The notes below the pieces were generated by a model. That model was not told the DNA's origin and ran no database searches. It was given only the letters and a program-made list of their open reading frames with translations. A stretch of 33,059 nucleotides of DNA from the NCBI GenBank assembly GCA_009379995.1, contig WHSR01000066.1, positions 1 through 33,059 on the forward strand, in the 5' to 3' direction. Made by a program: the position numbers and the translations under genes. Positions 8,346 through 16,830 of this stretch are shown here, piece after piece. The stretch's first letter is position 1, and every line of letters begins with the position of its first letter. The DNA comes from Streptosporangiales bacterium. GTDB taxonomy: Bacteria; Actinomycetota; Actinomycetes; Streptosporangiales; WHSR01.

Positions 8346-8383
8346 TTGGCTTGGAATCCAAATACGTGCTACCTTGATATCAA
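8346..8383 (+). promoter_or_regulatory. Leaderless promoter and palindromes before the TetR-type gene
   Basis: TTGGCT (8346-8351), an 18-base spacer and TACCTT (8370-8375) place transcription start at about the ATG at 8383, which has no ribosome binding site; a leaderless transcript is likely. Two palindromes overlap the promoter: TTGGAATCCAA (8351-8361) in the spacer, and TTGATATCAA (8374-8383) across the −10 region and start. Either could be the operator for autoregulation and for the divergent esterase. Confidence 0.5.
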
Positions 8384-9219
8384 TGTCAGATTTCATCGAT
8401 ATAAGAATTCCGTCCGACCTGGTTCGGGCGGCCATCAGCGCGGCCGAACGGCGTGGCGAGGACGTCGCCGACGTGCCGCTCACCGCCCTGGCGGCCGCGG
8501 CGGGGATCTCGCGCAGCACGTTGCTGCGGCGCATCGGCGGTTCCCGGCGTGCCCTGGACGACGCGGTCCGGGCGGCCGGCGTCGATCCCGGAGGCCGCCG
8601 TCCGGTGCGGGAGCGCGCCGTCGAGGCCGGAGCACACCTGATCAGCGAGCATGGGCTCGCGGCGGCCACCCTCGAGGCCGTGGCCGAGGCGGCGGAATGC
8701 TCGGTGCACAGCCTGTACGCGACCTTCGGCGGGCGCGACGGACTGCTTGCCGCGATCTACGAGCGCTACAGCCCGATCCTCGATCTCGAGAGCCTCGCCG
8801 CGGCGCCTCCGGGCGGCCTCGAGGAGACGGTCCGCGCCATCTACCGCATGCTGGTCGCCGCCTTCGGCCGGGAACCGCGGGTGCTGCCGGCCGTACTGGC
8901 CGATCTGTTCAGCCGCCCGGAGGGGCCCGCGGGCCGGGTCTTCCAGCGGTATTCCCCCCGGCTGCTGGACAGCCTCGGCGGCTGGCTCGCCGCCGAGGTG
9001 CGCGCTGGCCGGATCCGCTCGATGCCGTTGCCGCTGCTCATCCAGCAGCTGATCGGGCCGCTCGCGGTGCACATGATTCTCCGGCCCGCCTTGACGCGCG
9101 CGATGGGCAGGGATCTTCCGGGAGTGGAGGACGCCTGCGCGGTGTTCGCCGACAACTTCCTGCGCGCCGTCGCGGCCACCGAAGTCGAGAAACCAGAAAG
9201 TCCAGAAAGCGAGGCATGA
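8383..9219 (+). CDS. TetR/AcrR-type regulator with two helix-turn-helix motifs
   Basis: A 278-residue transcriptional regulator. Residues about 33-53 (VPLTALAAAAGISRSTLLRR) form one helix-turn-helix of TetR style, followed by a second, canonical one at about 94-115 (AATLEAVAEAAECSVHSLYA, then FGGRDGLLAAIYERY). The C-terminal part, about 130-270, is the helical ligand-binding and dimerisation domain. Most TetR proteins are about 200 residues and have a single motif, so this is a tandem-HTH variant. The ATG at 8383 is chosen from promoter geometry; a long open frame continues upstream but is antisense to the esterase. It probably represses the esterase and the following membrane methyltransferase-like genes, which overlap or nearly overlap it (next start 9222, stop 9219). 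Confidence 0.85.
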   Translation: MSDFIDIRIPSDLVRAAISAAERRGEDVADVPLTALAAAAGISRSTLLRRIGGSRRALDDAVRAAGVDPGGRRPVRERAVEAGAHLISEHGLAAATLEAVAEAAECSVHSLYATFGGRDGLLAAIYERYSPILDLESLAAAPPGGLEETVRAIYRMLVAAFGREPRVLPAVLADLFSRPEGPAGRVFQRYSPRLLDSLGGWLAAEVRAGRIRSMPLPLLIQQLIGPLAVHMILRPALTRAMGRDLPGVEDACAVFADNFLRAVAATEVEKPESPESEA

Positions 9220-9221
9220 CG

Positions 9222-9755
9222 ATGCGTACGTCAAGGGCCGCGGTCGGCAGCGCGGCGTTCTTCGTTGTCGCTCCGGGTACCGTCGTCGGGCTTGTCCCGT
9301 GGTTGATAACTCGCTGGGAGTTCCGCGAGCCGCTGCCGTACTGGGTGGCGGCGCAGGCGGTGGGCGTGCTGCTGATCTGCGCGGGGCTCGTCCCGGTGGT
9401 GATCGCGTTCGCGCAGTTCGCCAGGGCAGGCGGTACGCCGATGCCGATCGCGCCGACCCAGCACTTGGTGGTGAGCGGGTCCAACCGGTACGTCCGCAAC
9501 CCCATGTACGTCGGGCTCCTCGCGGTCATCATCGGTCAGGCGTTGCTGTTTGGCCAGTTCAGTCTGCTGCTGTATGCCGCGGCCCTGTGGGCCGTCACGG
9601 CGTCCTTCGTCCGTTGGTACGAGGAGCCGACCCTGGCCCGCCAGTTCGGGGCCGAGTACGAGGCCTACCGGCGTGCGGTGCCCGGCTGGTGGCCCCGCCT
9701 GCGCCCCTGGGAGCCCACCGAGAACCACCCAGGCACGGGAGGCCGCCATGCGTAG
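9222..9755 (+). CDS. Membrane methyltransferase-like protein (PEMT/ICMT family), copy 1
   Basis: A 177-residue integral membrane protein with about four helices. The C-terminal half has the phospholipid/isoprenylcysteine methyltransferase pattern: LVVSGSNRYVRNPMYVG, then EEPTLARQFGAEYEAYRRAVPGWWPRL. In this family the NPMY segment and the Glu-Tyr..Y end bind S-adenosylmethionine; methyl acceptors in bacteria are mostly unknown. ATG at 9216 overlaps the regulator stop, but GAGG at 9211-9214 fits the second ATG at 9222 (7 bases). It is followed by a clear paralogue whose start overlaps its stop, so the genes are translationally coupled and arose by tandem duplication. Confidence 0.8.
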   Translation: MRTSRAAVGSAAFFVVAPGTVVGLVPWLITRWEFREPLPYWVAAQAVGVLLICAGLVPVVIAFAQFARAGGTPMPIAPTQHLVVSGSNRYVRNPMYVGLLAVIIGQALLFGQFSLLLYAAALWAVTASFVRWYEEPTLARQFGAEYEAYRRAVPGWWPRLRPWEPTENHPGTGGRHA

Positions 9756-10272
9756 AGCGAGGGCCGCGACCGGCAGCGCAGCCTTCTTCCTCGTCGGCCC
9801 GGGTGTTGCTGTGGGGCTGGTCCCGTGGCTGTTGACGAGATGGCAGATGCGCGAGCCGGTGCCGTACTGGGCGCCCATGCGGGTGCTCGGAGTGATCCTG
9901 CTCGTCGCCGGCGTAGTCGTATTGGTTCAGGCGTTCGTGCGTTTCGTCGTGGAGGGCCTCGGTACACCGGTGCCTGCCGCCCCGCCCGAGCGTCTGGTCG
10001 TCGGCGGGCTTTTTCGACATGTCCGCAATCCCATGTACGTGGCAATATTCTCGGCCCTTCTCGGCCAGACCCTGATCCTGGCTCGGCTCAGCCTCTTGCT
10101 GTACGTCGCGGTGATGTGGCTGGTCGTCGCGGCGTGGGTCCGCTGGCGCGAGGAACCGGTGCTGGCTCGCCGGTTCGGCGCGGATTACGAGGCCTATCGG
10201 CGTGCGGTGCCCGGCTGGTGGCCCCGACTGCGCCCGTGGAAACCAGCACATAGGAAAACGGAGGACACATGA
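9748..10272 (+). CDS. Membrane methyltransferase-like protein (PEMT/ICMT family), copy 2
   Basis: A 174-residue paralogue of the preceding gene; the first residues (MRRARAATGSAAFFLVGPG) and last (YRRAVPGWWPRLRPW) are nearly identical between the copies, while the middle has diverged. The conserved core is LVVGGLFRHVRNPMYVA, then EEPVLARRFGADYEAYRRA. About four membrane helices. The ATG at 9748 lies inside the end of copy 1 with GGGAGG at 9737-9742. The two proteins may form a heteromer or act on different acceptors. Immediately downstream, overlapping by 4 bases, is a decayed sulfotransferase-like gene, so the operon once had one more member. Confidence 0.8.
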   Translation: MRRARAATGSAAFFLVGPGVAVGLVPWLLTRWQMREPVPYWAPMRVLGVILLVAGVVVLVQAFVRFVVEGLGTPVPAAPPERLVVGGLFRHVRNPMYVAIFSALLGQTLILARLSLLLYVAVMWLVVAAWVRWREEPVLARRFGADYEAYRRAVPGWWPRLRPWKPAHRKTEDT

Positions 10273-10520
10273 AGGTCATCGGCCCCGGATTACCGCGTAC
10301 GGGCACGATGTCGATCAAGGCGCATTTTCGCGGCAACTGATGGAACGCCTACCCCGACGCGAAAGTCGTCCTCAGCGTCCGCGACCCCGAGCGGTGGTAC
10401 GGGAGCCTCTATAGTTCTTTCCTGGAAATCTCTCGGCACATGGGGACCGGCGAATTCCCCGGACCCAAAGAGCAGGCCGAAGCCATGCGATTGATCCAGG
10501 GTGCCACCCGTCACCGTGGC
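10269..10520 (+). pseudogene. Sulfotransferase-family remnant
   Basis: The frame starting at 10269 reads MKVIGPGLPRTGTMSIKA, the P-loop-like PAPS-binding start of the Sulfotransfer_4-type family. A TGA at 10338-10340 interrupts it at codon 24. The same frame then continues as WNAYPDAKVVLSVRDPERWY, which in full-length relatives lies roughly 80 residues further on. So an internal deletion plus a stop have destroyed the gene. The family match ends at about 10520, where the frame runs into the 3' end of the opposite-strand regulator. Its ATG overlaps the stop of the methyltransferase-like gene, so it was the last gene of that operon. Confidence 0.75.
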
Positions 10521-13500
10521 ATGTACGGCCTCGGCTCTACCCCGAGGTCGTACATGTGCTCGACGTAGATCCGGTATCGGCGACGTGCTTCGCCGCGGCG
10601 GCCGGCGTCGAGCAGCATCTGGACGAGATCGAGGTGTGCCTCCTCGTCGTACGGGTCCTGCTCGAGTAGCCGCAGCGTGTAGCGCACCGCACGGTCGACG
10701 GCCCCATCCTCCCGCAGCCGCCGGGTAAGTGTCCGCAGGATGGCGATGTAGCTCGCCCGGACCTCTTCGGCCAGGGGGGCGGCCCAGTCCTGGTACGGCT
10801 CGCCTTCGAGGAAGCTACCGCGGTAACGCACCTCGGCCGAGGCGAGCAGGGCCGTCGCGTCCGGCCGGCCCTGTTCGTGCGCGTCCAGGGCGCCCTGGGC
10901 CGCGGCGAGGAAGTGCTCGACGTCGACGGAGATCTGCTCCAAGTCCAGCCACACCACGCTGCGGTCGGCGATGACCGGCCCGACGTCCGCGGACCGCTGC
11001 TGGGGATGGAGCACGCTGCGCAGGGTGGAGATGAGGACGGAGAGCCGGCTGGCGGCCTTGACCGGGTCTTCCTCCGGCCACAGCAGCTCCATGAGCTGCT
11101 CCCTCGGTACCGGCCGCCCGCGCCGGGCGACGAGGATCTTCAGCAGATCGCGGGCCTTCTTCGACTGCCAGGCGGCTGTGGGCAGGGGCCGGCCGTCCCG
11201 GAACACCCGGAAGACGCCGAGAGCCCGGACCGCTATGGACGGACCGGAGCGGGACAGGGCGGCGAACGGGCCGGCCTCCCGTCTCGCCGCCAGGTCCACA
11301 CCGTGCTCACGTAAGGTCTGCTCGGCCTGGTCCGCCGCGGGTCGACCCTCGACACCCAGGAGGTGGGCGGCGATGAGACGCGTCTGCGCCTCCCTGACCG
11401 GCGAACCGATCTCGTTCCACAACCGAATCGCTTCGCCTAGCCGGGCGGAATTCTCGGCCGGCCTGGGTGAGGCGAGCACGGTAAGGACGAGGGAGTCCGC
11501 AAGGCCCGGCCAGTCACGTCGGCGGCGGGCGGCGTCGGCGGCCAGGTCCGCGTCGGCGCGGGCGCGTTCCCTGTCGTCCGACGCGAGCGCCACCCATCCC
11601 CGCGCGAGCAGCGCCTGGACCTTACGCAGACCTTCGTTCACGGCCACCGCCCGCTCGGCGAGCTGGCGCGCGACATCGACGTCGTCGGCGGCGCGAACGC
11701 GGGCAAGCCCGATGAGTGCCGAGGTCAAGCCGACTACCTCGTGGGTGGGCTCGGTGAGAGCGAGCGCCTCCTCGTAGGCCGCCCGCGCCCGCGCCAGCTC
11801 GCCCCGTTCGCAGTAGACGCCCCCGAGCCCACACAGGGGCCAGGCCGCGTACCGGGAGCCGATGCTCTGGAAGAGGTCACGCGCGGCCCCGAAGCGCTCG
11901 ACCGCCTCGTCGAACCGGCCCAGCGCCGCCTCCGCGGCGCCGCGCACGGTGAGTGCGTGTCCCCGGAGCGCCAGGTACCCGCACCTCTCGCTGAGCTGCA
12001 ACACCGTCTCCGCCTCGGCGAGGGCCTTGTGCGGTAGACCCTGCTCGAGAAGATGGGCCGCCCGGTTGACCCGAACCCGTACGACGTGCAGGATCTCACC
12101 CCTGGCCGCGGCGGCCTCGAGCGCGCCGGAGCAGTACGCGTCCGCGCCGCGCAGGTCGCCCTCGGCCGCGGCGAGCATGGCGAGGACGCCGTAGGCGAGG
12201 CACCGGGCGCCGAAGTCGTCACAACGCTCCGCCACGGTCAGCGCCCGGGTCACCAGCTCGCGACACCGGTCGTAGTCACCGATCATTCGGTACGCGGCGC
12301 CCATCCACGCCAGCAGTTGCGCCTCGTCGGCCGTGTCCTCGCCGGAGGGCCGAGCCCGGCCGTACACGGCGAGTGCCTCGTCGAACTCCGCCCGCGCGTA
12401 CCAGGCCAGGCCCATCCGCCAGGCGAGCGCCGGCTGCAGCTCGTCGTGGTCGCCGCTGGCGCGGTGAAAGGACTGCAGGGCGCTCGCCCACTGCCCACGA
12501 ACATGCCGCGCATGTCCGAAAATCCGCTGGACCCGCGGGTCGTCCAGGCACGCCGCGCGCATCTCGGCCGCCGCGAGCACCGGGTCCACCTCCCCGGCGT
12601 CCACGAGGCTCGTGCCGTGCTCTATGAGCAATGTTGCGACGGCTGTCCGCTGACCGGCCGCGATCAGGTGACGGAGCGCGTCGGCGTGGGCGCCGCGCGC
12701 GCCGAAGAACGACGCGGCCTTGCGGTGCAGAGCCATCCGCTGTCCGGGGGAGAGGACCATCTGCCCGTCCATCACGTCGCGTATCGGTGCCATCGGGGAC
12801 CACGAGTCCCTCGATCCCGAGGCGAACTGGACGAGCCCGCGCCGGGTGAGGTCGGAGAGCAGCGGCATCGGATCCTCGAACCCGAGGGCCTGGCACAGCC
12901 GCGGATCGACCCGGCCGAGGACGACGAGACGGCGGAGGAGGTCGCGTACGTTCTCCGGCTCACGGGCCACCACCTCCTCGGCCACGTACATTGCCAACCG
13001 CCCGCCCGGCCGGCTCAGCCGCCGCAGGACGGAAACCTGTTCGTCGGGGGCGACGCCGCACAGCTCCTCCACCGCTATCCGCACGGCCCCCGGCCAGCCG
13101 CCGGTAACCTCCCGAACCCGCGGGGCGAGGTCGACGGCGTCCCCGCCCAGGGTCGCGTCGATGAGGGCCGACACCTCGCCGACGTCGAAGGCGAGCCGCG
13201 ACGCGTCGATCTCGGTGACGTGTCCCTGTCCTCGCAGCCGCTCCAGCGAGAAGGGCGGGGCCGCCCGGGAGACGAGAACGACGTGCAGCCGGCCAGGTGC
13301 GTAGCGGCAGAGACACTCGACAAAGCGCACAGCGCTCCCGTCGGTGCTCAACTCGTGCAGGCCATCGAGCACGAGGATCAGCTCGTCGTCGAGGAAGGCC
13401 TCGAACGACCCGCACAGGCCGAGTACGGCACGCTCGTCCCCGCAGGCGTCGAGCACCTCTTCGGCGGAGATCGTGGGCATCGGCAACGCGCGGAGCAGAT

Positions 13501-13771
13501 GATGCACGAGCTCTCGGGCGCGACTCATCGCGGCGTCGATCGTCAGCCACGCCCCGCCGCGGCCGGCCGACCACGTGGCGAGCGCCGTCGTCTTCCCCCA
13601 GCCGGCCGCCCCGACGACTACACAGATCCGGCGTCCCGCGGCCGCGTCCAGCAGGCGGCCGAGAGCCGGGCGTTCCACATACGGCACGGTGGGCGTCGGG
13701 CGGACGAGGTTGCCTACAAGTAGATCAGCCAAACCCTTACCCCCGTCTATGCGTGGTCCGGTGCGGCACAT
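10511..13771 (-). CDS. Large ATPase-TPR regulator with C-terminal SARP domain
   Basis: About 1086 residues. Domain order: an N-terminal STAND/AAA-type ATPase with Walker A GAAGWGKTT (about 54-62) and Walker B LILVLDGLHEL; a MalT-like linker; a long array of tetratricopeptide-like helical repeats (about 400-820); then from about 843 an OmpR-type winged helix (VRALGVFRVFRDGRPL, KKARDLLKILVARRGRPVPREQL) and a bacterial transcriptional activator domain ending at LGVEPRP. This is SARP architecture with the DNA-binding part at the C-terminus, the reverse of AfsR. The start is uncertain: ATG 13771 is used; TTG 13732, after GGGGGTAAGGG, would give a tighter N-terminus. It diverges from the lanthipeptide operon and is its likely activator; the input signal is unknown. 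Confidence 0.88.
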   Translation of the reverse strand: MCRTGPRIDGGKGLADLLVGNLVRPTPTVPYVERPALGRLLDAAAGRRICVVVGAAGWGKTTALATWSAGRGGAWLTIDAAMSRARELVHHLLRALPMPTISAEEVLDACGDERAVLGLCGSFEAFLDDELILVLDGLHELSTDGSAVRFVECLCRYAPGRLHVVLVSRAAPPFSLERLRGQGHVTEIDASRLAFDVGEVSALIDATLGGDAVDLAPRVREVTGGWPGAVRIAVEELCGVAPDEQVSVLRRLSRPGGRLAMYVAEEVVAREPENVRDLLRRLVVLGRVDPRLCQALGFEDPMPLLSDLTRRGLVQFASGSRDSWSPMAPIRDVMDGQMVLSPGQRMALHRKAASFFGARGAHADALRHLIAAGQRTAVATLLIEHGTSLVDAGEVDPVLAAAEMRAACLDDPRVQRIFGHARHVRGQWASALQSFHRASGDHDELQPALAWRMGLAWYARAEFDEALAVYGRARPSGEDTADEAQLLAWMGAAYRMIGDYDRCRELVTRALTVAERCDDFGARCLAYGVLAMLAAAEGDLRGADAYCSGALEAAAARGEILHVVRVRVNRAAHLLEQGLPHKALAEAETVLQLSERCGYLALRGHALTVRGAAEAALGRFDEAVERFGAARDLFQSIGSRYAAWPLCGLGGVYCERGELARARAAYEEALALTEPTHEVVGLTSALIGLARVRAADDVDVARQLAERAVAVNEGLRKVQALLARGWVALASDDRERARADADLAADAARRRRDWPGLADSLVLTVLASPRPAENSARLGEAIRLWNEIGSPVREAQTRLIAAHLLGVEGRPAADQAEQTLREHGVDLAARREAGPFAALSRSGPSIAVRALGVFRVFRDGRPLPTAAWQSKKARDLLKILVARRGRPVPREQLMELLWPEEDPVKAASRLSVLISTLRSVLHPQQRSADVGPVIADRSVVWLDLEQISVDVEHFLAAAQGALDAHEQGRPDATALLASAEVRYRGSFLEGEPYQDWAAPLAEEVRASYIAILRTLTRRLREDGAVDRAVRYTLRLLEQDPYDEEAHLDLVQMLLDAGRRGEARRRYRIYVEHMYDLGVEPRPYMPR

Positions 13772-13814
13772 CCAGCGTGCCCCCGACTGGCACCGGTGAT
13801 GACGCGCACTGTCG

Positions 13815-13843
13815 CTATAACCCCTCGCCCTGTCTTTATGCAA
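13815..13843 (-). promoter_or_regulatory. Promoter of the SARP-type regulator
   Basis: On the minus strand TTGCAT (13843-13838), 17 bases, then TTATAG (13820-13815). This predicts transcription start near 13808, about 37 bases before the ATG at 13771. A separate 5-bp inverted repeat, CACAA (13874-13878) and TTGTG (13889-13893), lies upstream and could be a regulator site. Confidence 0.45.
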
Positions 13844-14109
13844 GGTCTGGCCGCAAGAGCTCCAAAGAATAGCCACAACGACACATTCTTGTGACCCGCT
13901 CGAATACTGTTCACTTTGGTAAGGAGCCCTATCGGCGACAATGATCTTTGCCCTTGAACTGCGGAAATACGCCGAGTAACCGATGGGCGACCGAATCGAT
14001 CTTAATTAGCCTACCTGACGCCAGTGTCACCGTAAACCCGCACGAGGGTTTCTTGAAGGCTTCCTGAAGGGGTGTTCCCTAAGCTCCCGCCATCGGAGAG
14101 GGAGTCGCG
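13844..14109. other. Divergent intergenic region between SARP gene and lanL
   Basis: A 338-base gap separates the two start codons (13772-14109). It is visibly richer in A and T than the flanking genes. It holds the SARP-gene promoter, the CACAA/TTGTG inverted repeat, a small hairpin AAACCC (14034-14039) and GGGTTT (14046-14051), and the 11-bp repeats before lanL. I see no open frame with a good start or an RNA gene in it. Confidence 0.6.
14050..14081 (+). promoter_or_regulatory. 11-bp tandem repeats and putative lanL promoter
   Basis: TTCTTGAAGGC (14050-14060) is followed directly by TTCCTGAAGGG (14061-14071), an 11-bp period with one mismatch in the first ten bases. SARP activators bind direct repeats with this helical spacing over the −35 region. 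TTGAAG (14053-14058), 17 bases and TCCCTA (14076-14081) give a possible promoter with a weak −10, as expected for an activator-dependent promoter, ahead of lanL at 14110. Confidence 0.5.
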
Positions 14110-16830
14110 ATGGCGATAACGGTCGCAAGCTTTGTGAGTTTTCGTGCTGTCAAAAAAGATGACACCGAAGATGAGCTCGCAGAGTGTGCCCGCGGCCTGC
14201 TGGCCGAGCGCCACCACGACTGGGAGTGGCACCGAACGGGCATGTGGGTCCGGCTTGCGCCGCGGGCGGCGGAGATCCCCGCGCAGGGCTGGAAACTGCA
14301 CGTGTCCGCGACGAGCCGGTCGGCGCGGGACGTCCTGGCGGCCGTCATGCCCGTCCTGCTCCGCGAGGCCGCGTCGTTCAAGTTCGCCGCCACCCGGGCC
14401 TGGGTTACCTGGTTGAACACGGCCAATACCCCGCGGGCGTCGGCCGGGAAGTTCATCACCGTCTACCCCAGGGACGACGCGCAGGCCGTCCGTATCGCCC
14501 ATGCGTGTGACCGCGCGACGGAGGGGCTCGCCGGCCCGGTGATCCTGTCCGACCGTCCGGTTCGCCCGGGCAGCCTGGTGCACTACCGGTACGGCGGCTT
14601 CCAGCCGGCGACGGTCTTCACCGACGACGGGGAACTCATGGATGTCATCCATGCCCCGGACGGCAGCCCGGTACCGGACGAGCGCCAGCCCTGGTTCACC
14701 CCCGTGCCATGGGCAACCGACCCGTTCGCGCCGGCGGGGCCAAAGGCGGCGGCGCTTGCGAAGAAGGCGGTACTGCTGAACGACCGTTACCTGGTGCGGG
14801 AGGTGCTCAAGCACGCCAACAAGGGCGGTGTGTATTTGGCGGAGGACAGGGCTTCCGGCGGCACCGTAGTGATCAAGGAAGCCCGGCCGCGGGTGGACGC
14901 CCCGGTTCCGCACGAGGACGTTATCGGCGCGCTACGACACGAGGCGCGGCTGCTGGAACTGATCGCGCCGCTCCGGATCGCGCCAAGGGTGCTGGATCTC
15001 TTCGAACAGCAGGGACATCTGTTCCTGGTCCTGGAGCACTTCGCCGGCGACGTGCTGCGCGATCAGGTCGTCCGGCGGCTCGACGAGTGCGACGCGGTGC
15101 CGGCCGCCGAGCTGCGGCATACGATCCGCCGTCTCGCCGAGATGATGGCCGCCCTGCACGACGCGGGGGTGCTGGTCCGCGACTTCACGCCCAACAACCT
15201 GATGCTCCTGCCCGGTCCGCGGCTGCGGATCGTTGACCTGGAGCTCGCCCATGTGCTGGGCGACGGGCCGCCGCCGCCCGCGGCGAACGGGACGCCGGGC
15301 TTCGCCTCGCCCCAGCAGATGGCGGGTCGCCCGTCCGGACTGCCCGACGACTACTACAGCCTGGGCGCAACGATCGGGTACGCGGCCACCGGGATCGCGC
15401 CGCCCATGGTCGAGGACCAGGGCCGCGGTGGCCGGCCGTTCAGCGAGATCGTCCGCGGCTGGCTCGTCGGCCCGGAGCGCGACGGGCTCGTTTCGGAACG
15501 GGTCTGCGACCTCGTGCTCGGCTGCATGGCCGACGACCCCGCGGAGCGCTGGACACCCCGGCAGGTGCTCCGGGCCATCGAGGGGCCCGGCCGCTCGCCC
15601 TGCGCCCACGGTCCGACGCCCGCCGGGGGGGCCGAGCTCGCCCGAGCCGTCGGCGACGCGGGCCGCTGGCTGGCGCGTACCGTCGTTCCGGACGGCGAGT
15701 TCCTGTGGCCCACCAACTGCGTCGGCCTCACCATGGACCCCTGCAACGTGCAGTCGGGCGCCAGCGGGATCGGGCTCTTCCTGTGCCGGGCCGGCCGGGT
15801 CGATCCGACCCTGCGTGACCTGGTCGGTACGGCGACGCGGTGGGTGTCCGACGCGGTGGGGGCCGGACCGCGGCGGCCCCTGGGCCTGTACTTCGGACTG
15901 TCCGGCTCCGTCTGGTTTCTCGCCGAGGCGGCGGACCTGCTGGAGGACCCCGCCCTGCTCGACAGGGCGGGCGAGCTGGCGTTGTCGCTGCCCATCCACT
16001 CGTTCAACCCCGACATCACCCACGGGACCGCCGGCATCGGCCTCGCCCAGCTCCACCAGTGGCGGCTGACCGGCGACGCCAGGTTCCTCGACCGGGCGGA
16101 CCTGGCGGCGAAGGCGCTGGTCGCCGGGGCCCATCCGGGACCGGACGGCGTCGTCTGGCCGGTACCGACGGACGTCGAGTCGGGCTTCGCCGGCAAGACG
16201 TTCTACGGCTTCGCGCACGGCAACGCTGGCATCGCCTACTTCCTGCTCTGCGCGGCCGCGGTCCTGGGCGAGGCGGGCTACCGCGGCCTGGCGCTCGACG
16301 GGCTGGAGACTCTGATGCGGGTGGCCCGGCTGGACCACGACACGGCCAAGTGGGACTCGACGACGGAGCAGCCGTACGGCTGGGCCCACTGGTGCAACGG
16401 TTCGGCGGGGGTGGGCGCCTCGCTGGTCAGGGCGTATACGGTCACCGGCGACGAGCGGTACCGGCGGATGGCCGAACGGGCCGCCGCGGCGGTGCTCCGG
16501 GGCAGGTGGCGCGACGGCCTCGTGCAATGCCACGGCGTGGCCGGGGGTGCCGAGCTGCTGCTCGACCTGTACCAGGCGACCGGCGAGCGGCGGTTCCACG
16601 ACCAGGCGGGTGAGCTCGCCGCCGTGATCTACAGCCAGCGGGTCCACGACGACGGGCTCGTCGTCTTCCCGGACGAGACCCGGCTGGAGGTGAGCGCCTC
16701 CTTCAACACAGGGCTCGCCGGGATCGGCGCGTTCCTGTTCCGCCTGCTGCACGGCGGCACGCGTCCCCTGATGGTCGACGAGCTTCTCCCGCGATCAGCC
16801 GCCGAGCCCCTCGGCGCGGGGCGGCCATGA
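14110..16830 (+). CDS. lanL: LanL-type (class IV-like) lanthipeptide synthetase
   Basis: A 906-residue three-domain enzyme. Residues about 5-200 are the lyase-like domain (GWKLHVSATSRSARDVL, SGKFITVYP-like ASAGKFITVYP, HYRYGGF). Residues about 240-500 are the Ser/Thr kinase domain with Lys256 (VVIKEARP), RDFTPNN (Asp358, Asn363) and IVDLELAH (Asp376). Residues about 530-890 are the LanC-like cyclase. Its zinc and catalytic positions are all present: FAHGNAG (His703), HWCNGSAG (Cys762) and VQCHGVAG (Cys807, His808). Class III LanKC cyclases lack these ligands, so class IV fits better. It phosphorylates Ser/Thr, eliminates phosphate and couples Cys to make (methyl)lanthionine. First gene of the operon; ATG preceded by GGAGAGGGAG; it overlaps the peptidase gene by 4 bases. 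Confidence 0.92.
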   Translation: MAITVASFVSFRAVKKDDTEDELAECARGLLAERHHDWEWHRTGMWVRLAPRAAEIPAQGWKLHVSATSRSARDVLAAVMPVLLREAASFKFAATRAWVTWLNTANTPRASAGKFITVYPRDDAQAVRIAHACDRATEGLAGPVILSDRPVRPGSLVHYRYGGFQPATVFTDDGELMDVIHAPDGSPVPDERQPWFTPVPWATDPFAPAGPKAAALAKKAVLLNDRYLVREVLKHANKGGVYLAEDRASGGTVVIKEARPRVDAPVPHEDVIGALRHEARLLELIAPLRIAPRVLDLFEQQGHLFLVLEHFAGDVLRDQVVRRLDECDAVPAAELRHTIRRLAEMMAALHDAGVLVRDFTPNNLMLLPGPRLRIVDLELAHVLGDGPPPPAANGTPGFASPQQMAGRPSGLPDDYYSLGATIGYAATGIAPPMVEDQGRGGRPFSEIVRGWLVGPERDGLVSERVCDLVLGCMADDPAERWTPRQVLRAIEGPGRSPCAHGPTPAGGAELARAVGDAGRWLARTVVPDGEFLWPTNCVGLTMDPCNVQSGASGIGLFLCRAGRVDPTLRDLVGTATRWVSDAVGAGPRRPLGLYFGLSGSVWFLAEAADLLEDPALLDRAGELALSLPIHSFNPDITHGTAGIGLAQLHQWRLTGDARFLDRADLAAKALVAGAHPGPDGVVWPVPTDVESGFAGKTFYGFAHGNAGIAYFLLCAAAVLGEAGYRGLALDGLETLMRVARLDHDTAKWDSTTEQPYGWAHWCNGSAGVGASLVRAYTVTGDERYRRMAERAAAAVLRGRWRDGLVQCHGVAGGAELLLDLYQATGERRFHDQAGELAAVIYSQRVHDDGLVVFPDETRLEVSASFNTGLAGIGAFLFRLLHGGTRPLMVDELLPRSAAEPLGAGRP

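Noticed and set aside
7651..8382. Upstream extension of the TetR-type gene
   Set aside because: It is antisense to the esterase; promoter elements and the protein's natural start support ATG 8383.
12053..13723. Plus-strand open frame of 556 codons opposite the SARP regulator
   Set aside because: Antisense to a protein with clear ATPase and TPR motifs; no domain of its own.
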